Source: Gammaproteobacteria bacterium UBA3532 (GTDB lineage: Bacteria; Pseudomonadota; Gammaproteobacteria; Enterobacterales; UBA3532). From it: a stretch of 5,951 nt of DNA. The notes under the pieces are model-generated. The model was not told the DNA's origin. It worked only from the letters and a program-made list of their open reading frames with translations, and searched no databases. The translations under genes and the position numbers were made by a program. The stretch spans positions 698 to 6,648 of the forward strand of contig DFOV01000137.1 of assembly GCA_002376965.1 (NCBI GenBank), read 5' to 3'. The stretch's first letter is position 1; each line of letters opens with the position of its first letter. Below, piece by piece: positions 1-5,951 of the stretch.

Positions 1-1
1 G

Positions 2-3000
2 GACGCGGCGCAGAAGGCCAAACAATATTGGTTATCCTATTTAAGCGGTGAGTTGCCAGTACTGGATGTCCCGACCGATTATCCGCGCCCAGCGCTTAAG
101 TCATTCGATGGCGACAGTGTATGCTGGCAGTGGAACAGCAATCGCCTTGAGCAACTCAATCAACTGGCAGGGCGCTATCAAACTACACTATTTGGTTGCT
201 TAACCGCGCTGGTGAGTTTGTTGCTTCATCATCATAGCGGTCAGGATGACGTACTATTGGGCTATCCTGTAGCCAACCGCACCCATCCCGATATCGAGCC
301 TTTGGTTGGCTTCTTTGTCAATACGCTGGTTCATCGCAGCCAAATAGCGCCGGAGCTGACCTTTGATGCTTATCTAAAACAGGTGGCTCACAACTTAACG
401 CTGCATCAGCAACATCAAATGACACCATTTGACGGCTTGGTTGATGCCTTGGACTGCGAGCGCGATCCGTCGCGAACCCCGCTGTTTGATGTCATGATCG
501 TGCTGCAAAATATTGAGCATCGTTCGATGGACATGGAGGGCGTGAATATTCAGCCGATCACCCTTGCTCCACGAGCCAGTCAGTTCGACCTGACGTTTCA
601 GTTTGCGGTGCAAAGCGAGGGGTTGGCGTTGGAGTTGATTTTCAATACCTCACTTTATCGTGCCGACACCATGCAGCAATGGTTGGGGCACTTGGATGCA
701 TTACTTGATAGTTGTTTGACCAAGCCTGTGACGCCGGTGCGTCAACTCAGCCTGATCAATACCGCCAGTCTGTCACAGTTACTTTTTGATTTTAATCCGT
801 CGCGCTCGCCTGTTCCTGAAATGACCATCGGCGAAGCCTTCCATCATCAAGCGTTGCAACAGCCTAAGGCGCTGGCATTGGTGAGCGACGATATTCCAAT
901 CAGCTATCGCCAGCTGGATCATCAAAGCAATGCGTTAGCCTTCTATTTGATGGAATTCTACAATAGCCAGCCTATTGCTATGCTGATGTCTCGCTCCACA
1001 CGGATGATTGAGGTGATGCTGGCTATTTTCAAATCCGGCAGCCCCTATCTTCCGCTGGAAGGGGAATATCCTGACAGTCGCCTGAGTTACATGTTGCAAG
1101 ATGCCAATGTTGGTGTGTTAGTCACAGATACGGCGCACCTGGAACGGGCCAACGAACTGGCTGCCGGGTTAGATCATTCTCCTAAGGTTGTATGTGTAGA
1201 TTCGCTCCACTTGGAGCCTGTTGCCCAATTGCCCACTTCGGCAACGACGTCACAACACGGCGCATATATCATTTATACCTCCGGCAGCACCGGCCAGCCC
1301 AAAGGGGTGCTGGTGCCGCATCATGGTTTGGTAAATATGGCGTTGGCTCAAATTGATGCCTTTGGTATATCAACGTCTGATCGAGTGTTGCAGTTTGCAT
1401 CGGTGGGCTTTGATGCCTCGTTATCTGAGGTCTTTATGGCGCTGCTGGCCGGAGCCAGTTGTGTGATTGCCCAGCGTCCATTGGCTGATGTGCTGAGTGA
1501 AGTTGAGCGCTGTATCACACTATACGAGGTAACCGTCGCGACCTTTCCGCCATCATTGTTAGCCCATATGGATGTAGAGGTCGTAGCAAGGCTAGATACC
1601 GTGATCACGGCGGGGGAGGCGATAGACCCCCAATTGGCACAGCGCGTTGCTAAGACGTGTCGTTATTTCAATGCCTATGGGCCAACGGAAAACAGTGTTT
1701 GTACCACCATTTATCCGTTACCTGCAACGCAGAAAGATAACGGCGCGATTCCGATTGGTCGACCGATCAACAACAACCTGTGTTTGGTCGTGAACGCACA
1801 TCAACAGTTGCTACCACCTGGCATGGTCGGTGAGCTGGTGGTAGCCGGAGATGGTTTGGCGCTGGAATATATCAATCAGCCCCAGCGTAGCGCCGAAAGT
1901 TTTAGGTCTTTTGATGAGATATCGGGGCAATGGACGACCGAGGCTATCGCCGAACTCAGCAGCGATCCGCGCTGGGCTGATAGCGTGGCCATCAATGCAG
2001 CTGAATATTACCGAACTGGCGATCGGGTTCGCTTCAATCAAAATGGCGAGTTGGAATTTTTTGGCCGTATCGACCAGCAGGTCAAATTGCGTGGTCATCG
2101 CATCGAGCCGGGAGAAATTCAGGCGCAACTCATGAGCATCCCTCAAGTGGTTGATGCCTATGTGTTTGTCCATCGTCCTAATTCCAGTGGTTCTAACGCC
2201 TCTGGTTCTAACACTAATAGCCAGTCTGACCAACTGTTAGCCTATGTTGTACAAGGAAAAAATAGTCTGGAGAGTCAGCAGATCTTATCTATACTCAAAC
2301 TGCGATTGCCGAGTTATATGATACCGACTCAGCTCTTTCAACTGGATCAGTTACCACTAACATCCAATGGGAAAGTTGATAAAAAGGCACTGCCGCTCGC
2401 CAACGCTGTTAAGCATCCATCGACACCAACGACCATGCTAGAGGGTGACAACGACGTTGATCAAGCTCTGCTTGGCCAGGTGGTTAATGTGATGGACAGT
2501 GTATTGGAGATGGCAGTGGAGCCTTCGAGTCATTTTTTCCAACTGGGAGGGCATAGCCTGTTGGCGGTGAAGTTTGCGCGCCAACTCAGTCGTTGTTTAA
2601 AGCGTGATGTTTCGCCATTACTGGTGTATCAGCATCCACAAGCGTGGGCGTTGGCACAGGCTCTAACATTGCCTCAAGCTGATGGGCTCATCTATCCATT
2701 GTTTTCGGATGGGTTTTCCGGTGTGGTATCGGGTCCTACGGTGTTTTGCTTGCCACCACTAAGTGGCAGTGGTTTAAGTTATGTCGATCTGGTCGCGCCG
2801 ATTAGCTGCGCGCAATGGATAGGCATCGACTTTCGTTCACAGCATGCCTGGTTTGAGCAGTGTGTCGAAGCCATTAGTGGTCAAGCTGCTGGTGATATCT
2901 TTCTAATGGGGTATTCCAGCGGTGGCAACCTTGCTTTTGAAATGACGAAACGGCTGGAGCTTGCCGGAATAGAAGTTAGCGGGTTGATTTTGTTGGACAG

Positions 3001-3376
3001 TTGGCGACGTATCAAGGCACAGCACCTCAGTGAACAGGCGATACAAGAAATTATCGACTGGCATCACCAAAGTGCTGAGCAAACGATACTGAGTGAAATG
3101 CATGATGTTGCATCCTTAACGGCCTATTTGAATGACATCAGTCAACGGGTGAATTCAGGGCAGGTTAAGGCCAATATTTATAGCATTCAAGCTGAGCATC
3201 AGGATGTAGAGCAAGGCGTATCGCAGGAGTACCTAACGCTCGATTGGCAACAAAGTACGTTAGGTCATTATCAAGTACACCAAGGGCAAGGTGATCACCT
3301 GTCACTCTTTTCAAAACAGGCGATTGACCATAATAGAAGGATATTGGAGGAGGTTGTAACATGTGGGAAAGTATGA
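2..3376 (+). CDS. NRPS termination module, 5'-partial: C (C-terminal half)-A-T-TE
   Basis: This is the last module of a nonribosomal peptide synthetase, a cytoplasmic enzyme that selects one amino acid, joins it to the growing chain and releases the product. The frame is open from the first full codon, so the gene starts upstream; 1124 residues are visible, numbered here from nt 2. The condensation domain (about 1-245) shows GFFVNT (103), PFDGLVDAL (142) and RDPSRTPLFDV (154); its catalytic HHxxxDG motif lies outside the window. The adenylation domain (about 270-800) has A2 near 345, A3 YTSGSTGQPKG (425), A5 NAYGPTE (557), A6 GELVVAGDGL (610), A7 YYRTGD (669), A8 GRIDQQVKLRG (688) and A10 NGKVDK with Lys791. 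The T domain carries LGGHS, with phosphopantetheine Ser852. The thioesterase (about 911-1120) has GYSSGG (Ser972), LLDSW (Asp999) and GDH (His1099). No epimerase domain is present, so the last residue should stay L. Module identity is very secure; the product is unknown. Confidence 0.97.
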   Translation, partial: DAAQKAKQYWLSYLSGELPVLDVPTDYPRPALKSFDGDSVCWQWNSNRLEQLNQLAGRYQTTLFGCLTALVSLLLHHHSGQDDVLLGYPVANRTHPDIEPLVGFFVNTLVHRSQIAPELTFDAYLKQVAHNLTLHQQHQMTPFDGLVDALDCERDPSRTPLFDVMIVLQNIEHRSMDMEGVNIQPITLAPRASQFDLTFQFAVQSEGLALELIFNTSLYRADTMQQWLGHLDALLDSCLTKPVTPVRQLSLINTASLSQLLFDFNPSRSPVPEMTIGEAFHHQALQQPKALALVSDDIPISYRQLDHQSNALAFYLMEFYNSQPIAMLMSRSTRMIEVMLAIFKSGSPYLPLEGEYPDSRLSYMLQDANVGVLVTDTAHLERANELAAGLDHSPKVVCVDSLHLEPVAQLPTSATTSQHGAYIIYTSGSTGQPKGVLVPHHGLVNMALAQIDAFGISTSDRVLQFASVGFDASLSEVFMALLAGASCVIAQRPLADVLSEVERCITLYEVTVATFPPSLLAHMDVEVVARLDTVITAGEAIDPQLAQRVAKTCRYFNAYGPTENSVCTTIYPLPATQKDNGAIPIGRPINNNLCLVVNAHQQLLPPGMVGELVVAGDGLALEYINQPQRSAESFRSFDEISGQWTTEAIAELSSDPRWADSVAINAAEYYRTGDRVRFNQNGELEFFGRIDQQVKLRGHRIEPGEIQAQLMSIPQVVDAYVFVHRPNSSGSNASGSNTNSQSDQLLAYVVQGKNSLESQQILSILKLRLPSYMIPTQLFQLDQLPLTSNGKVDKKALPLANAVKHPSTPTTMLEGDNDVDQALLGQVVNVMDSVLEMAVEPSSHFFQLGGHSLLAVKFARQLSRCLKRDVSPLLVYQHPQAWALAQALTLPQADGLIYPLFSDGFSGVVSGPTVFCLPPLSGSGLSYVDLVAPISCAQWIGIDFRSQHAWFEQCVEAISGQAAGDIFLMGYSSGGNLAFEMTKRLELAGIEVSGLILLDSWRRIKAQHLSEQAIQEIIDWHHQSAEQTILSEMHDVASLTAYLNDISQRVNSGQVKANIYSIQAEHQDVEQGVSQEYLTLDWQQSTLGHYQVHQGQGDHLSLFSKQAIDHNRRILEEVVTCGKV
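2183..2227 (+). repeat. Ser/Gly/Asn-rich low-complexity insert inside the adenylation domain
   Basis: Between motif A8 and the C-terminal part of the adenylation subdomain, the protein reads NSSGSNASGSNTNSQSDQ where family members usually have a short charged turn. At the DNA level the 9-mer GGTTCTAAC occurs at 2189-2197 and 2204-2212, a 15-nt period, which suggests small in-frame duplications. It most likely forms a flexible surface loop and leaves the flanking motifs intact. Confidence 0.6.
3346..3353 (+). promoter_or_regulatory. Strong ribosome binding site for the serine hydrolase gene
   Basis: GGAGGAGG lies inside the last codons of the synthetase gene, 7 nt before the ATG at 3361 and 19 nt before the second in-frame ATG at 3373. 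The spacing favours the 3361 start. The site lies within the upstream coding region, and the two genes overlap by 16 nt, so translation is probably coupled. Confidence 0.75.
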
Positions 3377-4644
3377 ACAAACTAACGCTGACTAAATGGC
3401 TGGCACCACTCTGCCTAGTCGGCTTCATGGCGGGTTGCAGTGATGACGACGACGACAACAATGACGTGATCAACGATGACAATCGTCAGGCTCTGCAATC
3501 GTTGTTGGATCAGAAACGTATTGAAGGTAATGTGCCAGGCATCACCTTGGCTATTCATCAGGGAGGCGATATTCTCACCGTCACCAGTGGCCAAGCAAAT
3601 ACGGAAACGGGAGAACTTTTCACTCCGGAAACACGTGTAAAAGTTGGTAGTATTACCAAAACCTTTACCTCGATCGTGGTGTTACAGCTGATTGAAGAAG
3701 GTAAGTTGAGTTTTGATGATACGCTGGATATGTATCTTCCTAACCGCCTGGAAAATTATAATCCTGAGCAGCAAACGATTCGCAAAATGCTCCAACACAC
3801 TAGCCTGATCTGTAATTTTACGGATGTGCCTCCCTTTAATTGGGCGGCGGATGCGCAGACTGACCCGGAAATGATTTGGGCACCCGATGAGTTAATCAAT
3901 GAGGTAGAGCCGTTTTTCTCGGAGCAGTGTGCAGAAGAAAACACCTGGCTGTATTCCAACACCAACTACGTCATTTTGGGCGAGATCATTGAGTTTATCA
4001 CCGGCAACTCCTATGAAGTTGAGATCACCCATCGCATCATTGATCGCTTAGGTCTTACCAACACCATTGTTCCCAATAATTTCCAGGATATTGACCATCT
4101 TCATTCTCGTGGATACCTCAATGGCACTGAAAACATCAAGAATGGCAAGCCAGAGCAAACCTGGACGCAAACTGAACTAGAGCCTTTAATCGACGTCAGC
4201 GCGGTTAATCAGTCGTTTACCTGGTCATCGGGCAGCGTGTTGTCTACGCCTACTGATATCGCCCGTTGGGTTGATGCGGTTGGTAGTGGCGATATGCTGA
4301 GCGAGGAAATGCAGGCCGAGTATCAGACAACGGTTAACACGACCGTTGCTGGTGGTGGTATCTATTTCTATGGGTTAGGCGTAATGAATGTGCCGATGTG
4401 GGATGCGTGGGGGCATGGCGGCGGCCATCCTGGATTTGATTGTGGCTTATGGCATATTTCTACCCATGATGTAGGCATTGCTGTTTGTGAGAATCGCACG
4501 CTGTCCAGCCATATGCGTTCAGATAACTTCATCGTGCATGAAATTTTGGATATCTTATTCCCAGAAGAAGATTATCCGCCCATGCCTGATGATGCTGATG
4601 CCTCTGTCGCACCGAAATCCAGTCTGGGCTACAAATACTATTAG
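3361..4644 (+). CDS. Lipoprotein serine hydrolase, beta-lactamase/S12 peptidase family
   Basis: The 427-residue protein belongs to the serine beta-lactamase-like family (Pfam Beta-lactamase, PF00144), which includes D-Ala-D-Ala carboxypeptidases, D-aminopeptidases, esterases and the colibactin-activating peptidase ClbP. Residues 1-25 form a lipoprotein signal peptide with the lipobox MAGC; Cys26 would be lipidated, and Ser at +2 fits sorting to the outer membrane. An Asp/Asn-rich linker (28-41) follows. Catalytic boxes are SITK (Ser97, Lys100), YSN (Tyr198-Asn200) and HGG (352-354), all intact. Four cysteines in the mature domain (151, 190, 361, 376) could form disulfides in the periplasm. 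The start at 3361 is chosen for its ribosome binding site; the ATG at 3373 would give MNKLTLTKW and the same lipobox. Overlap with the synthetase gene implies a role in the same pathway, such as maturation or self-protection. A cell-wall enzyme is the main alternative. Family is secure, substrate unknown. Confidence 0.93.
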   Translation: MWESMNKLTLTKWLAPLCLVGFMAGCSDDDDDNNDVINDDNRQALQSLLDQKRIEGNVPGITLAIHQGGDILTVTSGQANTETGELFTPETRVKVGSITKTFTSIVVLQLIEEGKLSFDDTLDMYLPNRLENYNPEQQTIRKMLQHTSLICNFTDVPPFNWAADAQTDPEMIWAPDELINEVEPFFSEQCAEENTWLYSNTNYVILGEIIEFITGNSYEVEITHRIIDRLGLTNTIVPNNFQDIDHLHSRGYLNGTENIKNGKPEQTWTQTELEPLIDVSAVNQSFTWSSGSVLSTPTDIARWVDAVGSGDMLSEEMQAEYQTTVNTTVAGGGIYFYGLGVMNVPMWDAWGHGGGHPGFDCGLWHISTHDVGIAVCENRTLSSHMRSDNFIVHEILDILFPEEDYPPMPDDADASVAPKSSLGYKYY

Positions 4645-4670
4645 TCCAATACAAATACTATTAGCCCAAT
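4631..4670 (+). repeat. 20-bp tandem duplication over the hydrolase stop codon
   Basis: Two adjacent 20-bp copies, 4631-4650 and 4651-4670, begin ACAAATACTATTAG and differ at a single base (T4645 versus C4665). The first copy encodes the last codons (Lys-Tyr-Tyr) and the TAG stop at 4642-4644. The second copy lies beyond the stop and so does not change the protein. The near identity suggests a recent slippage or duplication event. Confidence 0.9.
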
Positions 4671-4672
4671 GT

Positions 4673-4703
4673 GTCTCTCGCTGATCAGGCATCGGCGAGA
4701 GAC
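4673..4703 (+). terminator. Strong hairpin after the hydrolase gene; possible terminator or attenuator
   Basis: GTCTCTCGC (4673-4681) pairs perfectly with GCGAGAGAC (4695-4703). The stem continues inward through a T-G wobble and GAT/ATC, giving about 13 paired positions around a 5-nt loop, CAGGC (4686-4690). It begins 28 nt after the stop codon. The 3' flank is TGTCTGTACG rather than a run of T, so it is a weak match to an intrinsic terminator. It may instead protect the upstream mRNA 3' end or lower read-through into the exporter gene. Confidence 0.55.
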
Positions 4704-4740
4704 TGTCTGTACGCTTGATTCAAGTAAGTGTGTTGACGTC

Positions 4741-4765
4741 GTCGGGGGATAAATTTACCCTCGAC
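4741..4765 (+). terminator. Second GC-rich hairpin in the gap; terminator-like or operator
   Basis: GTCGGGGG (4741-4748) pairs with CCCTCGAC (4758-4765) through eight positions including one G-T wobble. The loop, ATAAATTTA, contains the palindrome TAAATTTA (4750-4757). The following ATTGTTTGC is moderately T-rich, so this fits an intrinsic terminator slightly better than the upstream hairpin. The symmetric AT core flanked by G and C runs could equally be a protein-binding site. The sequence does not separate the two. Confidence 0.4.
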
Positions 4766-4770
4766 ATTGT

Positions 4771-4800
4771 TTGCATCGCAGCCAAGCTTCATGCTTTAAT
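4771..4800 (+). promoter_or_regulatory. Candidate sigma-70 promoter for the exporter gene
   Basis: TTGCAT (4771-4776) and TTTAAT (4795-4800) are separated by 18 bp; the -10 matches TATAAT at five of six bases, the -35 only at TTG. This would leave a leader of about 100 nt before the exporter start. A weaker alternative is TTGACG (4733-4738) with TACCCT (4756-4761), which overlaps the second hairpin. The inverted repeat ATGCTT/AAGCAT (4791-4796, 4804-4809) surrounds the -10 region and could be an operator. All of this is by eye. Confidence 0.3.
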
Positions 4801-4840
4801 CTCAAGCATTCCAAATACTTCGATAGCCGAGGCCGTTCAC

Positions 4841-4880
4841 CCTCGTAAGGACAGAGCAAGCCCCGTAGGGTCAGAGCACG
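4841..4880 (+). repeat. Imperfect 20-bp tandem repeat in the exporter leader
   Basis: The units 4841-4860 and 4861-4880 match at 16 of 20 positions; both contain CGTA, then GG, then CAGAGCA. The repeat lies 26 nt before the exporter start codon, inside the expected untranslated leader. It could be a paired binding site for a regulator, or simply an old slippage duplication. Confidence 0.6.
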
Positions 4881-4892
4881 CACTAAGCAAGC

Positions 4893-4899
4893 AAAAGGG
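4893..4899 (+). promoter_or_regulatory. Ribosome binding site of the exporter gene, deciding the start
   Basis: AAAAGGG ends 6 nt before the ATG at 4906. The earlier in-frame ATG at 4900 directly abuts it, leaving no room for a ribosome, so 4906 is the better start. Confidence 0.65.
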
Positions 4900-4905
4900 A
4901 TGACA

Positions 4906-5951
4906 ATGAAGTTCGAGCTTTTATCCTTCGTTTTGAAGGAAACCGGTCAAATCCGCAATAAAATTATTACTGCTACGGTAGCCGCTGGTTTAGCCAATGG
5001 CTTGGTGATGGTGATTATAAATAACGTCGCCAAAGATTATCACGATATCGACTTCATCAATATTGTTCTATTTTTTATGTGCATGGGCATATTTGTTACT
5101 GCCAAGCGCTACTCGTTGTATGAGACCGAGTCCAAAATCCAGAAAGCCATTTCCAATAAGCACCTGACCATTATTGATAAGCTGCGCAAAAGCTCGCTGG
5201 TTCAATATGAAAAACTGGGCAAAATCGGCATTGTTACCAATATTTCCGAGAACTCGGAAATTATCTTTGAATCGTCGCGGATGATAGTCAGTGCGATGTC
5301 GGCAGCGGTAATGTTAACTTTCTCGTTTTTATATATTGCCTACCTTTCGACCTCTGCGCTGTGGATGAGCATCATTATTATTCTACTTGGTGTATTTGCC
5401 TACCAGTTTAATCAGAAATCGATTATGGCGCTGTATGCCGAATTTCAGCAAAAAGATGCGGCATTTTTTGAGTCGCTAAACCATTTTCTTGATGGTTTTA
5501 AAGAGGTCAAAATCAATCGCGAACGCAGCGATGATATCTACTTCAACGAGTTTAGGGAAAATGTTGAGCAGGCCGACGATGTGAAACTGCGGGCGGAAAA
5601 GAAATTTATTACCAATACAGTTTTCACCCAGATTTTGTTTTTCATGTTGATGGCTTTTATTGTTTTCTTATTGCCCCAAATGGATGGCTCTAAGCCTGAA
5701 ACCATTGTATCAATAACCTCTGTGATTCTTTTTATTGCTGCGCCGGTGGGCATTTTGGTTGATTCCATGCCGATTATTTCCAAAGCTAATATGGCATTGA
5801 AGAACATCCTGCGATTGGAAGACGTTTTGGATAAGGCATCTGATTATGAAGCCAATGGTCGAGAAGACTTCCCCGCTGATTTTGGTGAGTTATCGATTAG
5901 GCAACTTAACTACAACTACATGGACGATGTAAATAACAAGATGTTTAGCCT
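4906..5951 (+). CDS. Cyclic-peptide-type ABC exporter (PvdE/SyrD-like), 3'-partial
   Basis: The frame runs open to the window edge, giving 348 residues of an inner-membrane ABC exporter. The visible part is the membrane domain, with six likely transmembrane segments near residues 19-42, 50-66, 128-147, 150-168, 235-257 and 266-290. The cytoplasmic loop after segment 4 carries HFLDGFKEVKINRERS (193-208), a stretch I recognise from the cyclic peptide transporter family that exports pyoverdine precursor or syringomycin-type lipopeptides (TIGR01194 group). After residue 325 FGELSIRQLNYNYMDD looks like the first strands of the ATPase domain; Walker A, signature and Walker B motifs lie beyond the window. 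Membrane and ATPase domains thus appear to be on one chain, which would work as a homodimer. The gene lies 261 bp after the hydrolase gene, with its own possible promoter, and looks more AT-rich than the synthetase gene. It probably exports the peptide made by the upstream synthetase. General ABC exporter identity is firm, subfamily likely. Confidence 0.88.
   Translation, partial: MKFELLSFVLKETGQIRNKIITATVAAGLANGLVMVIINNVAKDYHDIDFINIVLFFMCMGIFVTAKRYSLYETESKIQKAISNKHLTIIDKLRKSSLVQYEKLGKIGIVTNISENSEIIFESSRMIVSAMSAAVMLTFSFLYIAYLSTSALWMSIIIILLGVFAYQFNQKSIMALYAEFQQKDAAFFESLNHFLDGFKEVKINRERSDDIYFNEFRENVEQADDVKLRAEKKFITNTVFTQILFFMLMAFIVFLLPQMDGSKPETIVSITSVILFIAAPVGILVDSMPIISKANMALKNILRLEDVLDKASDYEANGREDFPADFGELSIRQLNYNYMDDVNNKMFS

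Noticed and set aside
53..55. TTG as the start codon of the synthetase gene
   Set aside because: The frame is open upstream, and codons from nt 2 encode AKQYWLSYLSGE, typical condensation-domain sequence leading into LPVLDVPTDYPRP, so the gene simply begins before the window.
1811..2233. 140-codon antisense frame inside the adenylation domain
   Set aside because: It lies opposite a region with clear A6-A8 motifs on the + strand and shows no recognisable domain; it is a shadow of the real coding frame.
3441..3482. GAC/GAT trinucleotide run as a possible phase-variable repeat
   Set aside because: It encodes the Asp/Asn linker common after lipoboxes in Gram-negative lipoproteins. The codons are mixed and in frame, and length changes would not shift the reading frame.
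3361..4644. Hydrolase as a stand-alone PBP-type cyclising thioesterase (SurE-like)
   Set aside because: Those enzymes act in the cytoplasm on synthetases lacking a C-terminal thioesterase. This protein has a lipoprotein export signal, and the synthetase already has an intact thioesterase.
4900..4902. ATG two codons upstream as the exporter start
   Set aside because: It directly abuts the AAAAGGG ribosome site, leaving no spacing; ATG 4906 has a normal 6-nt gap.
4715..4903. 62-codon open frame in the gap, ending at the exporter start
   Set aside because: It needs a TTG start without a ribosome binding site, runs through the hairpins and the imperfect repeat, and resembles no family I know. 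Chance is the better explanation.
5538..5807. Antisense 89-codon frame opposite the exporter
   Set aside because: The + strand encodes continuous transmembrane segments and the exporter loop here; the reverse frame has no ribosome site or family features.

Overview
The window is a piece of a nonribosomal peptide (NRP) biosynthesis locus, with every gene on the + strand. The host is most likely a Gram-negative bacterium, probably a gammaproteobacterium. The reasons are a lipoprotein with a short acidic Asp/Asn linker after the lipobox, an exporter of the PvdE/SyrD-like cyclic-peptide type, and a base composition that looks mid-range and falls in the exporter gene. The species cannot be named from this sequence.

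Positions 2-3376 hold the 3' end of a large NRP synthetase gene. They encode the C-terminal half of a condensation domain, a complete adenylation domain, a carrier (T) domain and a C-terminal thioesterase, so this is the termination module of the assembly line. The residues lining the adenylation pocket read as DASTIAAVCK in GrsA numbering. This points to an aromatic amino acid, tyrosine first and phenylalanine second. The thioesterase has a complete Ser-Asp-His triad and resembles the surfactin-type cyclising thioesterases. Positions 3361-4644 overlap the synthetase gene by 16 nt and encode a lipoprotein serine hydrolase of the beta-lactamase/S12 peptidase family, with its SxxK, YSN and HGG boxes intact.

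Positions 4645-4905 are a non-coding gap rich in small structures: a 20-bp near-perfect tandem duplication that copies the hydrolase stop codon, two strong hairpins and one weak one, a possible promoter, and a second imperfect 20-bp tandem repeat. From 4906 to the window edge runs the membrane half of an ABC exporter of the cyclic-peptide transporter family. It is cut at the start of its ATPase domain.

A coherent reading is that the synthetase finishes and releases a probably cyclic peptide ending in an aromatic residue, and the ABC protein moves it across the inner membrane. The co-translated, envelope-anchored hydrolase then trims, activates or detoxifies it outside the cytoplasm. The first two roles follow from well-known families. 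The hydrolase role is inference and is the most interesting open question here.
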